A stretch of DNA of 13,311 bases from Eubacteriales Family XIII. Incertae Sedis bacterium (GTDB lineage: Bacteria > Bacillota > Clostridia > Peptostreptococcales > Anaerovoracaceae): contig JAIRSA010000150.1 of assembly GCA_031255695.1 (NCBI GenBank), positions 1 to 13,311 of the forward strand. Reading direction: 5' to 3'. Every line of letters starts with the position of its first letter. The first letter of the stretch is position 1. A model generated the notes under the pieces. The model ran no database searches. It had not been told where the DNA came from and worked only from the letters and a program-made list of their open reading frames with translations. A program made the translations under genes and the position numbers. Positions 1 to 7,207 of the stretch are shown one piece after another.

Positions 1-15
1 GAGGCGCAGAACGCC

Positions 16-492
16 ATGAACCTTGAAAAGCCTTCAATGGTTCCGGAAGAGGAGAATGTCGCCTATCGGCGGGCCGAGGATGCGGACGAAGAGAAAAAGC
101 GGCGCGGGAACAAGAAAAAGAACGGCGGCGACGCGCATGAATGCCAGACATGCAAGAGCCGTCGCTACAAGGATGTCTCTGATGACCCAAGCGTGTCATT
201 CCAGACCCCGACCAAGCTGAGCAATGCCGAGGCCGGGCCCGCCGTGCGCGCGCACGAGCAGCAGCATGTCACACACGAACAGGATCGGGCCGATCGCGAG
301 GGCCGCGAGGTCGTCAGCCAGAATGTCGTGATACATTATGCGGTATGCCCGGAATGCGGGAAGAGCTATGTGGCGGGCGGGACCACCACCACAGTCACGC
401 GGGCCGCCACCGAAAGCGAAAAGCTCGGCGCCCAATACCAGACAGGCGTAGACGCCCTGCCGAAAGGCCTGAATGTGGACTCAGGCGCCTAG
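16..492 (+). CDS. SprA-related putative metalloprotein with HExxH and CxxC pairs
   Basis: This 158-residue protein carries an HExxH zinc-binding motif (H80-E81-Q-Q-H84, in AHEQQHV) and two cysteine pairs, C43-x2-C46 and C111-x2-C114 (CPECGKSY), in the layout of the SprA-related family that is widespread in Clostridia. No cellular role is firmly known for the family; a zinc-dependent peptidase or zinc-stabilised fold is an inference from the motifs. The first 40 residues are highly charged and look disordered; there is no signal peptide or membrane segment, so it is probably cytoplasmic. The frame is open back to base 1 and the chosen ATG has only a distant GAGG at bases 1-4, so the true start may lie outside the window. 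The TAG stop sits inside a CCTAGG palindrome that belongs to a 19-bp repeat. The gene converges on rarA. Confidence 0.72.
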   Translation: MNLEKPSMVPEEENVAYRRAEDADEEKKRRGNKKKNGGDAHECQTCKSRRYKDVSDDPSVSFQTPTKLSNAEAGPAVRAHEQQHVTHEQDRADREGREVVSQNVVIHYAVCPECGKSYVAGGTTTTVTRAATESEKLGAQYQTGVDALPKGLNVDSGA

Positions 493-619
493 GCCCGACG
501 GGCGCCGTTGTACCTAGGCACGCGCGGGCCGAGAAGCAGGCGCGTGGCCCCTACGGGGCGGATCAGGCCCGCCCCTCCCAACGGGCGCTTTGCCTCCATT
601 GCGCCTAGGCCCGACGGGC
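485..619. repeat. Spacer bounded by a 19-bp direct repeat, rich in GC palindromes
   Basis: The 19-mer GCGCCTAGGCCCGACGGGC occurs exactly at 485-503 and 601-619. The first copy covers the stop codon of the SprA-related gene and the second abuts the stop codon of rarA. Between them are a third CCTAGG (513-518) and short perfect hairpins such as GCCCC-TAC-GGGGC (547-559). No oligo-T tract follows the stems, so this is not a typical intrinsic terminator, although it could still stop both convergent transcripts. Confidence 0.6.
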
Positions 620-620
620 T

Positions 621-1946
621 TCATCCGCCTTTGCGCCTGTTCTTCCATCCCTCTATCTGTTCGAGCCTTTCCTTGACCCTGGCTTCAGAGCCTTGTGAGG
701 TAGGCTCATAATATTTCCTGCCCAGCAGCGATTCCGGCAGGCAGTCCATATCCGTCAGCTTGTCTTCATAGTCATGGGCATATTTGTACCCCTCGCCGTA
801 GCTCAGATCCTTCATCAGCTTCGTGGGGGCGTTGCGCAGGTGCAGCGGGACAGGCTCCGCCAACATCTCCTTGGCATCCTTCGCCGCGCCCATATAAGCC
901 ATGTCCACCGCATTCGACTTGGGCGCCGCCGCCAGATATATCACCGCGTGGGTGAGATGCACGTTGCACTCCGGCATCCCAATGAAATGGCAGGCCTGGT
1001 AGGCAGCCACCGCTATCTCAAGCGCCCTGCTGTCGGCGAGCCCTATATCCTCGCTGGCGAAACGGACCAGCCGCCGCGCGATATAGAGCGGCTCCTCCCC
1101 CGCCTCAAGCATGCGCGCCAGCCAATACACGCCCGCATCGACATCGCTGTTGCGTATGGATTTGTGCAGCGCGGAGATCAGGTTGTAGTGCTCCTCCCCG
1201 TTCTTGTCATATAGCAATGACTTCCTGCTTATGCATTGCTCGATTATCTCCATAGTCACGGTGGTCGCGCCGCCTTCGCGCTCGCCGTTCAGCACCGCCA
1301 TTTCCAAGGTGTTGAGCGCCGTCCTTGCGTCGCCGTTCGCGAATGACGCGATCATGGAGATCATGCCGTCGGATATGCTCACATTCTGGCCGCCAAAGCC
1401 ACGCGGGTCGTCTATGGCGTTGCGCAGCAGGGCCGCCATGTCGTCAACCGAAATGGCGTGCAGCACGAAGACCTTGCAGCGCGAGAGCAGAGCCGAGTTT
1501 ATCTCGAACGACGGGTTCTCCGTGGTGGCGCCGATCAGTATGATGCTCCCCTTTTCCACGAACGGGAGGAAGGCATCCTGCTGGGCCTTGTTGAAACGGT
1601 GGATCTCGTCAATGAAAAGGATGGTCTTCTCGCCCATCATGCGGTTGTTCTCCGCGCGCCCCATCACCTCCCGGATTTCCTTTATCCCGCTTGTGACGGC
1701 GCTGAAATCTATAAAATTCGCCTTGGTCCTGCCCGCTATTATTCGCGCCAGCGTCGTCTTGCCGACGCCCGGCGGCCCCCAGAATATCATGGACGCCACC
1801 TGATCCATATCGATCATCTGCCGTATCACCTTGCCTTCGCCCAGCAGATGCCTCTGCCCTACAAAGCCGTCCAGGCCCGTTGGCCGTATGCGGCTGGCAA
1901 GCGGATTGTCCAGGCCACGGCTGTCAAAAAAAGACTGCTGTTTCAT
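621..1946 (-). CDS. rarA: Replication-associated recombination protein A (RarA/MgsA AAA+ ATPase)
   Basis: RarA is a clamp-loader-like AAA+ ATPase of the WRNIP1/Mgs1 family that acts at stalled or gapped replication forks together with SSB and recombination proteins. In this 441-residue protein the Walker A motif is GPPGVGKTT (57-65), Walker B is ILFIDEIHRF (109-118, with D113-E114), sensor 1 is GATTENPSF (139-147), and R156 in SALLSRC is the likely arginine finger. The C-terminal half carries the family's helical tetramerisation region, including AHDYEDK. The length is normal. The frame extends upstream to 2021, but the ATG at 1946 is preferred: it gives the usual N-terminus (MKQQSFFDSR) and has AAAGGG about seven bases upstream. 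The gene stands alone, convergent with the SprA-related gene and divergent from the two-component genes. Identification is firm. Confidence 0.95.
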   Translation of the reverse strand: MKQQSFFDSRGLDNPLASRIRPTGLDGFVGQRHLLGEGKVIRQMIDMDQVASMIFWGPPGVGKTTLARIIAGRTKANFIDFSAVTSGIKEIREVMGRAENNRMMGEKTILFIDEIHRFNKAQQDAFLPFVEKGSIILIGATTENPSFEINSALLSRCKVFVLHAISVDDMAALLRNAIDDPRGFGGQNVSISDGMISMIASFANGDARTALNTLEMAVLNGEREGGATTVTMEIIEQCISRKSLLYDKNGEEHYNLISALHKSIRNSDVDAGVYWLARMLEAGEEPLYIARRLVRFASEDIGLADSRALEIAVAAYQACHFIGMPECNVHLTHAVIYLAAAPKSNAVDMAYMGAAKDAKEMLAEPVPLHLRNAPTKLMKDLSYGEGYKYAHDYEDKLTDMDCLPESLLGRKYYEPTSQGSEARVKERLEQIEGWKNRRKGG

Positions 1947-1989
1947 AATGCCCTTTCTGCCGCCTGGAGATCGGCGGCCCCTCACTGAG

Positions 1990-2018
1990 ATTTTATATAA
2001 ATTTAGCTGCTGTGTCAA
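1990..2018 (-). promoter_or_regulatory. Promoter of rarA
   Basis: On the minus strand TTGACA (2018-2013) is followed after 17 bp by TAAAAT (1995-1990), close to the vegetative sigma-factor consensus. Transcription would start near 1983, about 37 bases before the rarA ATG. Confidence 0.7.
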
Positions 2019-2132
2019 CATTCATCCAAAAACCGTGCGGAAGCGGCGCTGGGACGTAGGGCAGATACGCCCGCTATTCCCCGGCCGAAGCGAAGCGGCG
2101 CCGGGCCGCTGGGCGGAGGGGCATATTTTGTC

Positions 2133-2161
2133 TTGCCATTTGCTGGAACATATGCAATAAT
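2133..2161 (+). promoter_or_regulatory. Probable promoter of the two-component operon
   Basis: TTGCCA (2133-2138) and AATAAT (2156-2161) are 17 bp apart, and a TGC extended element precedes the second box. The start site would lie near 2168, about 39 bases before the response regulator ATG. The upstream bases (2080-2120) are GC-rich and inverted-repeat-like. Confidence 0.5.
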
Positions 2162-2206
2162 GGCGTATAAGCAACTGGCATTTGATCGGTGGGAGGCTGT
2201 GGCTGG

Positions 2207-2872
2207 ATGAAGGCGGACAAAATACTGCTCGTGGAAGACGATGCGACAATAGCGTCTGGGCTCGTCTACGTGCTTGAAAACGAGGGCTACTCCGTAGTGC
2301 ACGCAAAGACCGTGCGAGAGGCGCGCGCCGCAGCAGCGGCGGCAGACGTGCGCTTCAGCCTCGCCATACTGGATATGCAGCTGCCTGATGGCAGCGGTTT
2401 CGACGTGCGCGAGGCGCTGAAGCCCGCAGGCACTGCCACCATTTTCCTGACAGTCGTGGACGACGAAGGCAATATAGTCCGCGCCTTTGAGGGCGGTGCG
2501 GACGACTACATAACTAAACCATTCCGGCTGCGCGAGCTGCTCGCGCGGATCGATCGCGTGCTGAACCGCAAGGCCGGCGCGGCAGGCATGCTGGCGCTCG
2601 GCAGCGTCAGCATCGATACGGCCGCAGGCAAGGCTTTCGCTGGCGGCGCGGCCCTCGACCTCACCGCCCTCGAATACCGCCTGCTGCTCATATTCGCCAA
2701 CAACAAAGGCCAGATCCTGTCGCGCCCGCAGATACTGGAGCGCCTATGGGACGCGGCGGGCGGCTTCGTCGAGGACAACACGCTGACCGTCTACATCAAG
2801 CGCCTGCGCGGAAAACTCGGCGGCGCGGCGAAAATCGAAACCATTCGGGGGCTTGGCTACCGTGCTGATTGA
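2207..2872 (+). CDS. OmpR/PhoB-family response regulator
   Basis: This 221-residue protein is a DNA-binding response regulator. The receiver domain (about 4-118) shows the acidic pair D11-D12, the phosphoacceptor D56 (LAILDMQLPDG), T82 and K104 in DYITKPF. The winged-helix domain (about 130-221) includes LTALEYRLL, the recognition-helix region ILSRPQILERLW and the wing segment VYIKRLRGKL, and ends in GLGYRAD. The frame is open from GTG 2189, but ATG 2207 matches the family N-terminus and has GGGAGG at 2191-2196. The stop overlaps the start of the kinase gene, so the two are translationally coupled. The next genes are an ABC ATPase and an FtsX-like permease, as in Bce/Vra-type modules, so its likely target is the dyad-containing promoter region near 3711-3780. 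The inducing signal is unknown. Confidence 0.93.
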   Translation: MKADKILLVEDDATIASGLVYVLENEGYSVVHAKTVREARAAAAAADVRFSLAILDMQLPDGSGFDVREALKPAGTATIFLTVVDDEGNIVRAFEGGADDYITKPFRLRELLARIDRVLNRKAGAAGMLALGSVSIDTAAGKAFAGGAALDLTALEYRLLLIFANNKGQILSRPQILERLWDAAGGFVEDNTLTVYIKRLRGKLGGAAKIETIRGLGYRAD

Positions 2873-3680
2873 CAAACGCGATATTTTAAGGCTGTCGGCG
2901 GATGTGCGCCGCATCATAGACGGACAGGACGTGGATCTCCGCGACAACCGCGAAGGCCCGTTCAGCATGCTCAAAAACGACATACACACGCTCGCGGACC
3001 TCAAGAACGAACAAGTAGGCGCGCTCAGGCGCGACAAGGCCACGCTGAAACATACGCTTGCCGACATTTCCCACCAATTGAAAACCCCGCTCACGTCGAT
3101 GATGATCATGGCCGATCTGCTCGAAGGCGCGCCGCCCGAAAAGCAAGCGGAATTCATAGCCAATATCCGGACAAGCCTTGTTAGGACGGAGTGGCTCGTG
3201 TCCGTGCTGCTCAAAATGGCGAAGCTTGATGCAGGCATGGTGCAGTTCTCGCGGGAGAGCGTGCCGGCCGGCGCCCTGGCAGGCCTGGCGCTCGAACCAT
3301 TGCAGGTGCTGCTTGACCTGAAAAACCAGAGCATTGCCATTTCTGGCGATGCGGGGCTGCCGTGCGACAGGCGCTGGACTGCGGAGGCATTGACAAATGT
3401 GATCAAGAACGCATCCGAGCATTCGCCTGACAACGAGACGATCCGCATAGAGTCCGGCGAAAACCCGATCTGTGCCTGGATCAGCGTCACCGATAGCGGC
3501 GGTGGCATGTCCAATGCCGAAATCGCCCGCATTTTCAAGCGTTTTGAGGGTTCCCGCAACGAGACAGGCTACGGGATCGGCCTACCGCTCGCCCTCGCGA
3601 TCATGCGCGGCCAGAACGGCGACATACAGGCCGAAAACACAGGCAGCGGCGCAATGTTCACACTCAAATTCTTTAAGTGA
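2862..3680 (+). CDS. Sensor histidine kinase lacking membrane segments
   Basis: This protein of about 272 residues holds the complete HisKA and HATPase_c core: H71 in DISHQLKTPLTS for autophosphorylation, the N-box NVIKNASEHSP (N183), the G1 box DSGGGM (211-216) and the G2 box GYGIGLPLA (236-244). Residues 1-70 (including DNREGPFSMLKNDI) resemble the linker that follows the last membrane helix in related clostridial kinases. There is no hydrophobic helix or extracytoplasmic domain ahead of it, and the response regulator frame leaves no room for one. GTG 2862, with GGGGG at 2847-2851 ten bases upstream, is preferred over TTG 2853; it overlaps the regulator gene by 11 bases. The kinase may be soluble and sense an internal signal or the transporter itself. 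It pairs with the regulator encoded immediately upstream. Confidence 0.9.
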   Translation: MLIDKRDILRLSADVRRIIDGQDVDLRDNREGPFSMLKNDIHTLADLKNEQVGALRRDKATLKHTLADISHQLKTPLTSMMIMADLLEGAPPEKQAEFIANIRTSLVRTEWLVSVLLKMAKLDAGMVQFSRESVPAGALAGLALEPLQVLLDLKNQSIAISGDAGLPCDRRWTAEALTNVIKNASEHSPDNETIRIESGENPICAWISVTDSGGGMSNAEIARIFKRFEGSRNETGYGIGLPLALAIMRGQNGDIQAENTGSGAMFTLKFFK

Positions 3681-3710
3681 CCGGGCTGCGGACCGCGCGC
3701 CCTGGCAGCT

Positions 3711-3748
3711 AGTGACTGGATTGTCACTTTCGCTGGCGTAATAGTCAC
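3711..3748. promoter_or_regulatory. Candidate response-regulator binding region
   Basis: AGTGAC (3711-3716) and GTCACT (3723-3728) form a perfect dyad with a six-base spacer. A further GTCAC lies at 3744-3748, exactly 21 bp (two helical turns) after the first GTCAC, and a GTGAC lies at 3677-3681. The cluster sits just upstream of a promoter with a poor -35 box, which fits activator binding. That the adjacent regulator binds here is inference. Confidence 0.45.
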
Positions 3749-3766
3749 CGCAAAGTCATATTGGTC

Positions 3767-3780
3767 TGCTACAATATAAT
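3767..3780 (+). promoter_or_regulatory. Probable promoter of the ABC transporter genes
   Basis: TGCTACAAT (3767-3775) is an extended -10 element, and an overlapping TATAAT lies at 3775-3780. Neither has a good -35 box at normal spacing, which suggests dependence on an activator. The leader to the ATPase start is about 110 bases and contains CCCACTGC (3823-3830), nearly complementary to GCAGTGTGGG (3864-3873), so a hairpin may form ahead of the ribosome site. Confidence 0.45.
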
Positions 3781-3896
3781 CGGCTCAAGCGTCGAGACTT
3801 GGCCCATGCCCCAAAAGCCTCGCCCACTGCCGGGCGGCGGCCTATTCGACTGCGGGGCTTTGCAGCAGTGTGGGCGGCAGCCCCGAAGGAGGTCAT

Positions 3897-4580
3897 ATGG
3901 CTATTCTACAGGTTCAGGATCTTGCGAAGACTTACGGCAGGGCCGACACGGCCGTCACCGCGCTCGGCGGCGTGAGCTTCAGCGTGGAAAAAGGCGAATT
4001 TGTGGCGATCGTCGGGGCATCAGGCTCAGGCAAATCGACGCTCATGCATCTGATCGGCGGCGTGGACAGGCCGACGGCCGGTGGGGTCGTGATCGACGGC
4101 AAGCCTATTTTCGACATGAACGAAAGCGAGCTCGCGATTTTCCGGCGCCGCAATATAGGCATCGTATACCAGTTCTACAATCTCATCCCGACGCTGACCG
4201 CTGAGGAGAACATCATGCTGCCGCACCTGCTCGACAACCGTAGGCCGGACGAGGGCAAGCTGAACGACATCCTTGAGGCGACCGGGCTGACAAGCCGCAG
4301 GGCGCATCTGCCGCACGAGCTTTCGGGCGGGCAGCAGCAGCGGGCCTCCATCGGGCGGGCGCTCATAAACGACCCTGCGCTGATCCTCGCCGACGAGCCG
4401 ACAGGCAACCTAGACAGCAAAGCCAGCCGCGAGATCGTCGACCTCCTGAAGCTGTCCAACAAGAAATACGGGCGGACCCTGCTTGTCATCACGCACGACG
4501 AAGGCATAGCGCTCCAGGCCGATCGCATCATCACCATTATGGACGGCCTGATCGTGCGCGACGAGGGGGTGCGGCAATGA
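3897..4580 (+). CDS. ABC transporter ATP-binding protein, MacB/BceA/LolD type
   Basis: This 227-residue ATPase would energise the FtsX-like permease encoded immediately downstream. It shows Walker A GASGSGKST (40-48), Q-loop Q92 (VYQFYNLIPTLTAEEN), signature LSGGQQQR (142-149), Walker B LILADEPTGNLDS with catalytic E167, and switch H200 in ITHD. The FYNLIPTLTAEENIMLP segment and length are typical of the BceA/LolD/MacB group, which works with large-domain permeases in antimicrobial peptide resistance, lipoprotein handling or envelope signalling. ATG 3897 is preceded by AAGGAGG at 3886-3892, four bases away. In-frame GTG 3870 is less likely because it would place that ribosome site inside the coding sequence. 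The stop overlaps the permease ATG in an ATGA. The substrate is unknown; co-location with a two-component system suggests a stress-responsive detoxification or signalling role. Confidence 0.93.
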   Translation: MAILQVQDLAKTYGRADTAVTALGGVSFSVEKGEFVAIVGASGSGKSTLMHLIGGVDRPTAGGVVIDGKPIFDMNESELAIFRRRNIGIVYQFYNLIPTLTAEENIMLPHLLDNRRPDEGKLNDILEATGLTSRRAHLPHELSGGQQQRASIGRALINDPALILADEPTGNLDSKASREIVDLLKLSNKKYGRTLLVITHDEGIALQADRIITIMDGLIVRDEGVRQ

Positions 4581-6559
4581 AGCTGACGGCGCGGCTGGCG
4601 CTTGCGCAGGTGAAGGCGCAGAAAAACCGCTCGCTTATGACAATCCTCGGCATAGGCCTCTCATCCGCCATGCTCACCGCCGTGTGCGGCTTCGTCGCTA
4701 GCGCCAAGGATGCGATGGACGCCGCCCTCGGCACTGGCGGCAACTATGGCGTGGTGCGCATGGCTGCGCTCGGCATTGTCGGAGCGATATTCGCGTCTAT
4801 CATCATTGCCTGCGCCGCCATTGTCATATCCAATTCTTTCCGGGTCAGCGCGGGGGAGCGCATGCGGCAGTTCGGCATGCTCAAGAGCGCCGGCGCGACC
4901 AAAAAGCAGATCGCCGCAAGCGTCATGTACGAGGGGCTGTTCCTGAGCTCGCTCGGCATACCTCCCGGAATCGCGGCAGGCCTTCTCGCCGAGCTGGCCG
5001 GCATCAGCGTCGCGAACAATGCCTTCCACAGCCTGTACGAAGGCGGCGTTTTCGTGATCGACATCGTCTTCCCCTTCTCTGCGGCAGCGCCCACCTTCAT
5101 CCTGTCTATCGCGGTGTCTTTCGGCACGGTCATGCTGTCGGCATGGCTTCCGGCCAGGAGGGCGGCCGCCATCGCCGCGATAGACGCCATCCGCACCTCA
5201 GACATAGCTATGGGGCGGCGCTTCTTTCCGGGGCGTGCTGCCGGCGGGCATACGGCAATGGGTGCCGCCCCGCCTAGGCTTATGGAAAGGGTGTTCGGGT
5301 TCGAGGGCGCGCTCGCCGCAAAATTCATCAAGCGCAGCCGCCGCAGCTTCCGTGCGGCCGTTGTCAGCCTAACCATCAGCATTGTGCTGATCGTGGCTGC
5401 CGGCAGCTTCGGCTCGATGATGGGCGAGCTTACTGCCCTCATGCGCGACGACGCAGGGGCGGCAGTCTCGGTGCGTTATCTCAGAAGCATCAAAGTGAAC
5501 GGCGAAAACGGGGAGACTATACAGTCGCTCCCCGCGCTTCCATACGCATTGGCGGAAAGCATTTCTGAAAAGCTGCGGGAGTACCCGGATACCGCCATAT
5601 ACGGCGGCGGCCGCGTCGGCGAAGGCGTATTGCCAATTGACGAGAGTATGGCGACAGATGCCTACAAGGATTATCTGAGGCGCCAATGGCAGGGCGCGAT
5701 TGAGTGGCCGGATCGGCTCGACGTAAATATTTCCACCTTGGATGCGCGGCAGTACGAGCAGATCTGCGGGATTGCAGGTGTCCCTCTGGGCTCCCGCATT
5801 TTCGTCAACTACCTGCGGCTCCGCACGGACACAGGCTACGCAGCCGCCTTCGCGCCTCTGGACGCGCCTCTTGGCACGATGGCCCTCCTGGATCACAATG
5901 GCGAGCCCTACAGCCTAAAAATCGACGCAGCCATATCCGGCAGCGACGTGCCGGCATGGCTCCCACGCGTAGCGGGCTACTGCTCTGTGATCGTGCCCGA
6001 AACTACTGCCGACGCCTTTACCTGGCTCGCGGACACGCCAGATCACGCTGGGTTTGCAGCTTATGCGGAACAGGTAATGGGCAGGCTCGAGCCCGGCGGC
6101 GAGATGTATTATGGCTTTTATACAGTCACTGACTGGACCGCGCAGATCGCGCAGCAGAATACCATATTTGATACGATAATGTTCTTTGTCGGCGGTTTTG
6201 TCGGGATGCTTGCGTTGATCGCCGTTACGAGCGTCATCAGCACAGTTTCGACCAACATCCGCTCGCGTTCGCGTGAATTCGCGGTATTGCAGAGTGTGGG
6301 GATGACGAGGGAAGGCATACGCAGGATGCTGAACCTGGAGAGCGCCATGAGTTCGGCGCGGTCGCTGCTGTTCGGCCTGCCCATCGGCCTGACAAGCGCA
6401 TACGGTATGTACCGCGCCCTGGATATGATGGGGGCCATCGCCTTTTCCGTGCCATGGGCAGCGATCGCGTGCTGCGTGCTGTGCGTGTTCATGATAACAT
6501 GGCTGACGATGCGCCACACCGCCGGACGGCTGAAAGGCATGGGTGCGCAGGACGGCTGA
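4577..6559 (+). CDS. FtsX-like ABC transporter permease
   Basis: This 660-residue membrane protein contains two FtsX-type cores. Probable transmembrane helices lie near 20-42, 63-87, 119-145, 160-190, 259-283, 533-558, 597-617 and 624-646. A large, probably extracytoplasmic domain of about 250 residues (285-530) separates the two halves. The segments MRQFGMLKSAGATKKQI (96-112) and REFAVLQSVGMTREGI (566-581) are the paired cytoplasmic coupling elements expected of this family. ATGA overlap with the ATPase gene shows translational coupling. Overall layout resembles clostridial Bce/Ytr-like permeases, which sense or remove peptide antibiotics or act on envelope components; the exact substrate is unknown. 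The last residues (RLKGMGAQDG) are encoded within the first two units of a 26-bp tandem repeat, and the stop lies in the second unit, so the C-terminus may vary between strains. Confidence 0.9.
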   Translation: MKLTARLALAQVKAQKNRSLMTILGIGLSSAMLTAVCGFVASAKDAMDAALGTGGNYGVVRMAALGIVGAIFASIIIACAAIVISNSFRVSAGERMRQFGMLKSAGATKKQIAASVMYEGLFLSSLGIPPGIAAGLLAELAGISVANNAFHSLYEGGVFVIDIVFPFSAAAPTFILSIAVSFGTVMLSAWLPARRAAAIAAIDAIRTSDIAMGRRFFPGRAAGGHTAMGAAPPRLMERVFGFEGALAAKFIKRSRRSFRAAVVSLTISIVLIVAAGSFGSMMGELTALMRDDAGAAVSVRYLRSIKVNGENGETIQSLPALPYALAESISEKLREYPDTAIYGGGRVGEGVLPIDESMATDAYKDYLRRQWQGAIEWPDRLDVNISTLDARQYEQICGIAGVPLGSRIFVNYLRLRTDTGYAAAFAPLDAPLGTMALLDHNGEPYSLKIDAAISGSDVPAWLPRVAGYCSVIVPETTADAFTWLADTPDHAGFAAYAEQVMGRLEPGGEMYYGFYTVTDWTAQIAQQNTIFDTIMFFVGGFVGMLALIAVTSVISTVSTNIRSRSREFAVLQSVGMTREGIRRMLNLESAMSSARSLLFGLPIGLTSAYGMYRALDMMGAIAFSVPWAAIACCVLCVFMITWLTMRHTAGRLKGMGAQDG

Positions 6560-6634
6560 AAGGCATGGGCGCGCCGGACGGCTGAAAGGCATGGGCGCGC
6601 CGGACGGCTGAAAGGCACGGGCGCGCAGGACGGC
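6524..6634. repeat. 26-bp tandem repeat, four units plus a partial fifth
   Basis: Units begin at 6524, 6550, 6576 and 6602, each starting GGACGGCTGAAAGGC, with a seven-base GGACGGC of a fifth unit at 6628-6634. The copies differ by only a few bases. Each full unit ends in a GGTGCGCA, GGCGCGCC or GGCGCGCA variant; the GGCGCGCC form is palindromic. The array covers the permease stop codon and fills most of the gap between the permease and the convergent Rrf2 gene. Because 26 is not a multiple of three, each unit shifts the reading frame. Confidence 0.92.
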
Positions 6635-6662
6635 AAATAATCGCACAAATCTTATCTACATT

Positions 6663-7118
6663 CTAATCGGAGGGCAGTATGGGCGCGTCGGGCTCGATCC
6701 TATACAAATCGTCCAGCAGATCGCGCAGCGTCACGGAATCCAGGTGGCTGCGCACCAGCCCAGCGACATCCTGCAGGCGGCCGGTCAGTATATCGTTTAT
6801 GTTGCGTCCGACCAGGCACCATTCCGAGTTGTTCTGGCTGAAATGGAACAGATCCGAAAAGGGCACGTCTTCGATCGCCGCATAGATGCTGTACAGCGTT
6901 ATCGCTTCCGGCTCGGCCGCCAGCTTGGCCCCGCCAGGGCCTGGCCGGACATCGATCAGCCCGGCCGCCTTCAGCCTCGTGAATACGTGGCGTATGGTGA
7001 CCGCATTCATGCCGGTGCTCCGTGCGATCGTGCCGCTGGTTATTTTCTGCTGCCCTTGAAAAGCGGCAAGCATCATGAGCGAGTGTATTGCCACAGAAAA
7101 ACGCGAATTGTTTATCAT
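6663..7118 (-). CDS. Rrf2-family transcriptional regulator (YwnA-like)
   Basis: This 151-residue protein has the Rrf2 N-terminus (MINNSRFSVAIHSLMML), a winged helix (about 25-65, SGTIARSTGMNAVTIRHVFTRLKAAGLI) and the wing motif RPGPGGAKLA. Iron-sulfur members of the family carry three clustered cysteines around positions 90-110; this one has only C101 (SEWCLVGRNI), as in Bacillus YwnA-type proteins, so it probably lacks a cluster and may sense through a single thiol. The frame is open upstream to 7190, but ATG 7118 gives the family N-terminus and has GGAGGG about eight bases upstream. It is transcribed away from a quinone oxidoreductase gene, and palindromes overlap both promoters. I infer that it represses itself and that gene in response to electrophiles or redox stress. 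Confidence 0.88.
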   Translation of the reverse strand: MINNSRFSVAIHSLMMLAAFQGQQKITSGTIARSTGMNAVTIRHVFTRLKAAGLIDVRPGPGGAKLAAEPEAITLYSIYAAIEDVPFSDLFHFSQNNSEWCLVGRNINDILTGRLQDVAGLVRSHLDSVTLRDLLDDLYRIEPDAPILPSD

Positions 7119-7168
7119 ATCCTGCCCTCCGACTCTCCCGATCTCCCATTCCCCTACGCCATGCCACG

Positions 7169-7197
7169 ATTGTAGCATATTGTGCCACAAATTTCAA
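7169..7197 (-). promoter_or_regulatory. Promoter of the Rrf2 gene with embedded palindrome
   Basis: On the minus strand TTGAAA (7197-7192) and TACAAT (7174-7169) are 17 bp apart, and TGC directly precedes the -10 box (extended -10). The spacer contains the palindrome TTGTGCCACAA (7180-7190), well placed for autorepression by the Rrf2 protein. Confidence 0.65.
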
Positions 7198-7207
7198 TCT
7201 ATCAGCA

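Noticed and set aside
1204..1803. A 199-codon plus-strand frame opposite rarA.
   Set aside because: It mirrors the conserved Walker A and B region of rarA and has no recognisable domain or start signal.
2744..3559. A 271-codon minus-strand frame opposite the histidine kinase.
   Set aside because: The kinase on the plus strand has every catalytic motif. The antisense frame has serine- and arginine-rich sequence typical of shadow frames and no ribosome site.
3761..4204. A 147-codon plus-strand frame across the ATPase leader and 5' end.
   Set aside because: It overlaps the ATPase coding sequence out of frame, including Walker A, and has no ribosome site, so a leader peptide is not supported.
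6524..6634. The regular repeat array as a CRISPR.
   Set aside because: The units are directly adjacent with no unique spacers, and no cas genes are present.
5915..6646. Long minus-strand open frames of 243 and 176 codons opposite the permease 3' end, with repeated peptide units such as AFQPSGAPMPFSRP.
   Set aside because: They are antisense shadows of a GC-rich coding region and the 26-bp tandem repeat. No ribosome site, no family resemblance, and the plus-strand permease is certain.
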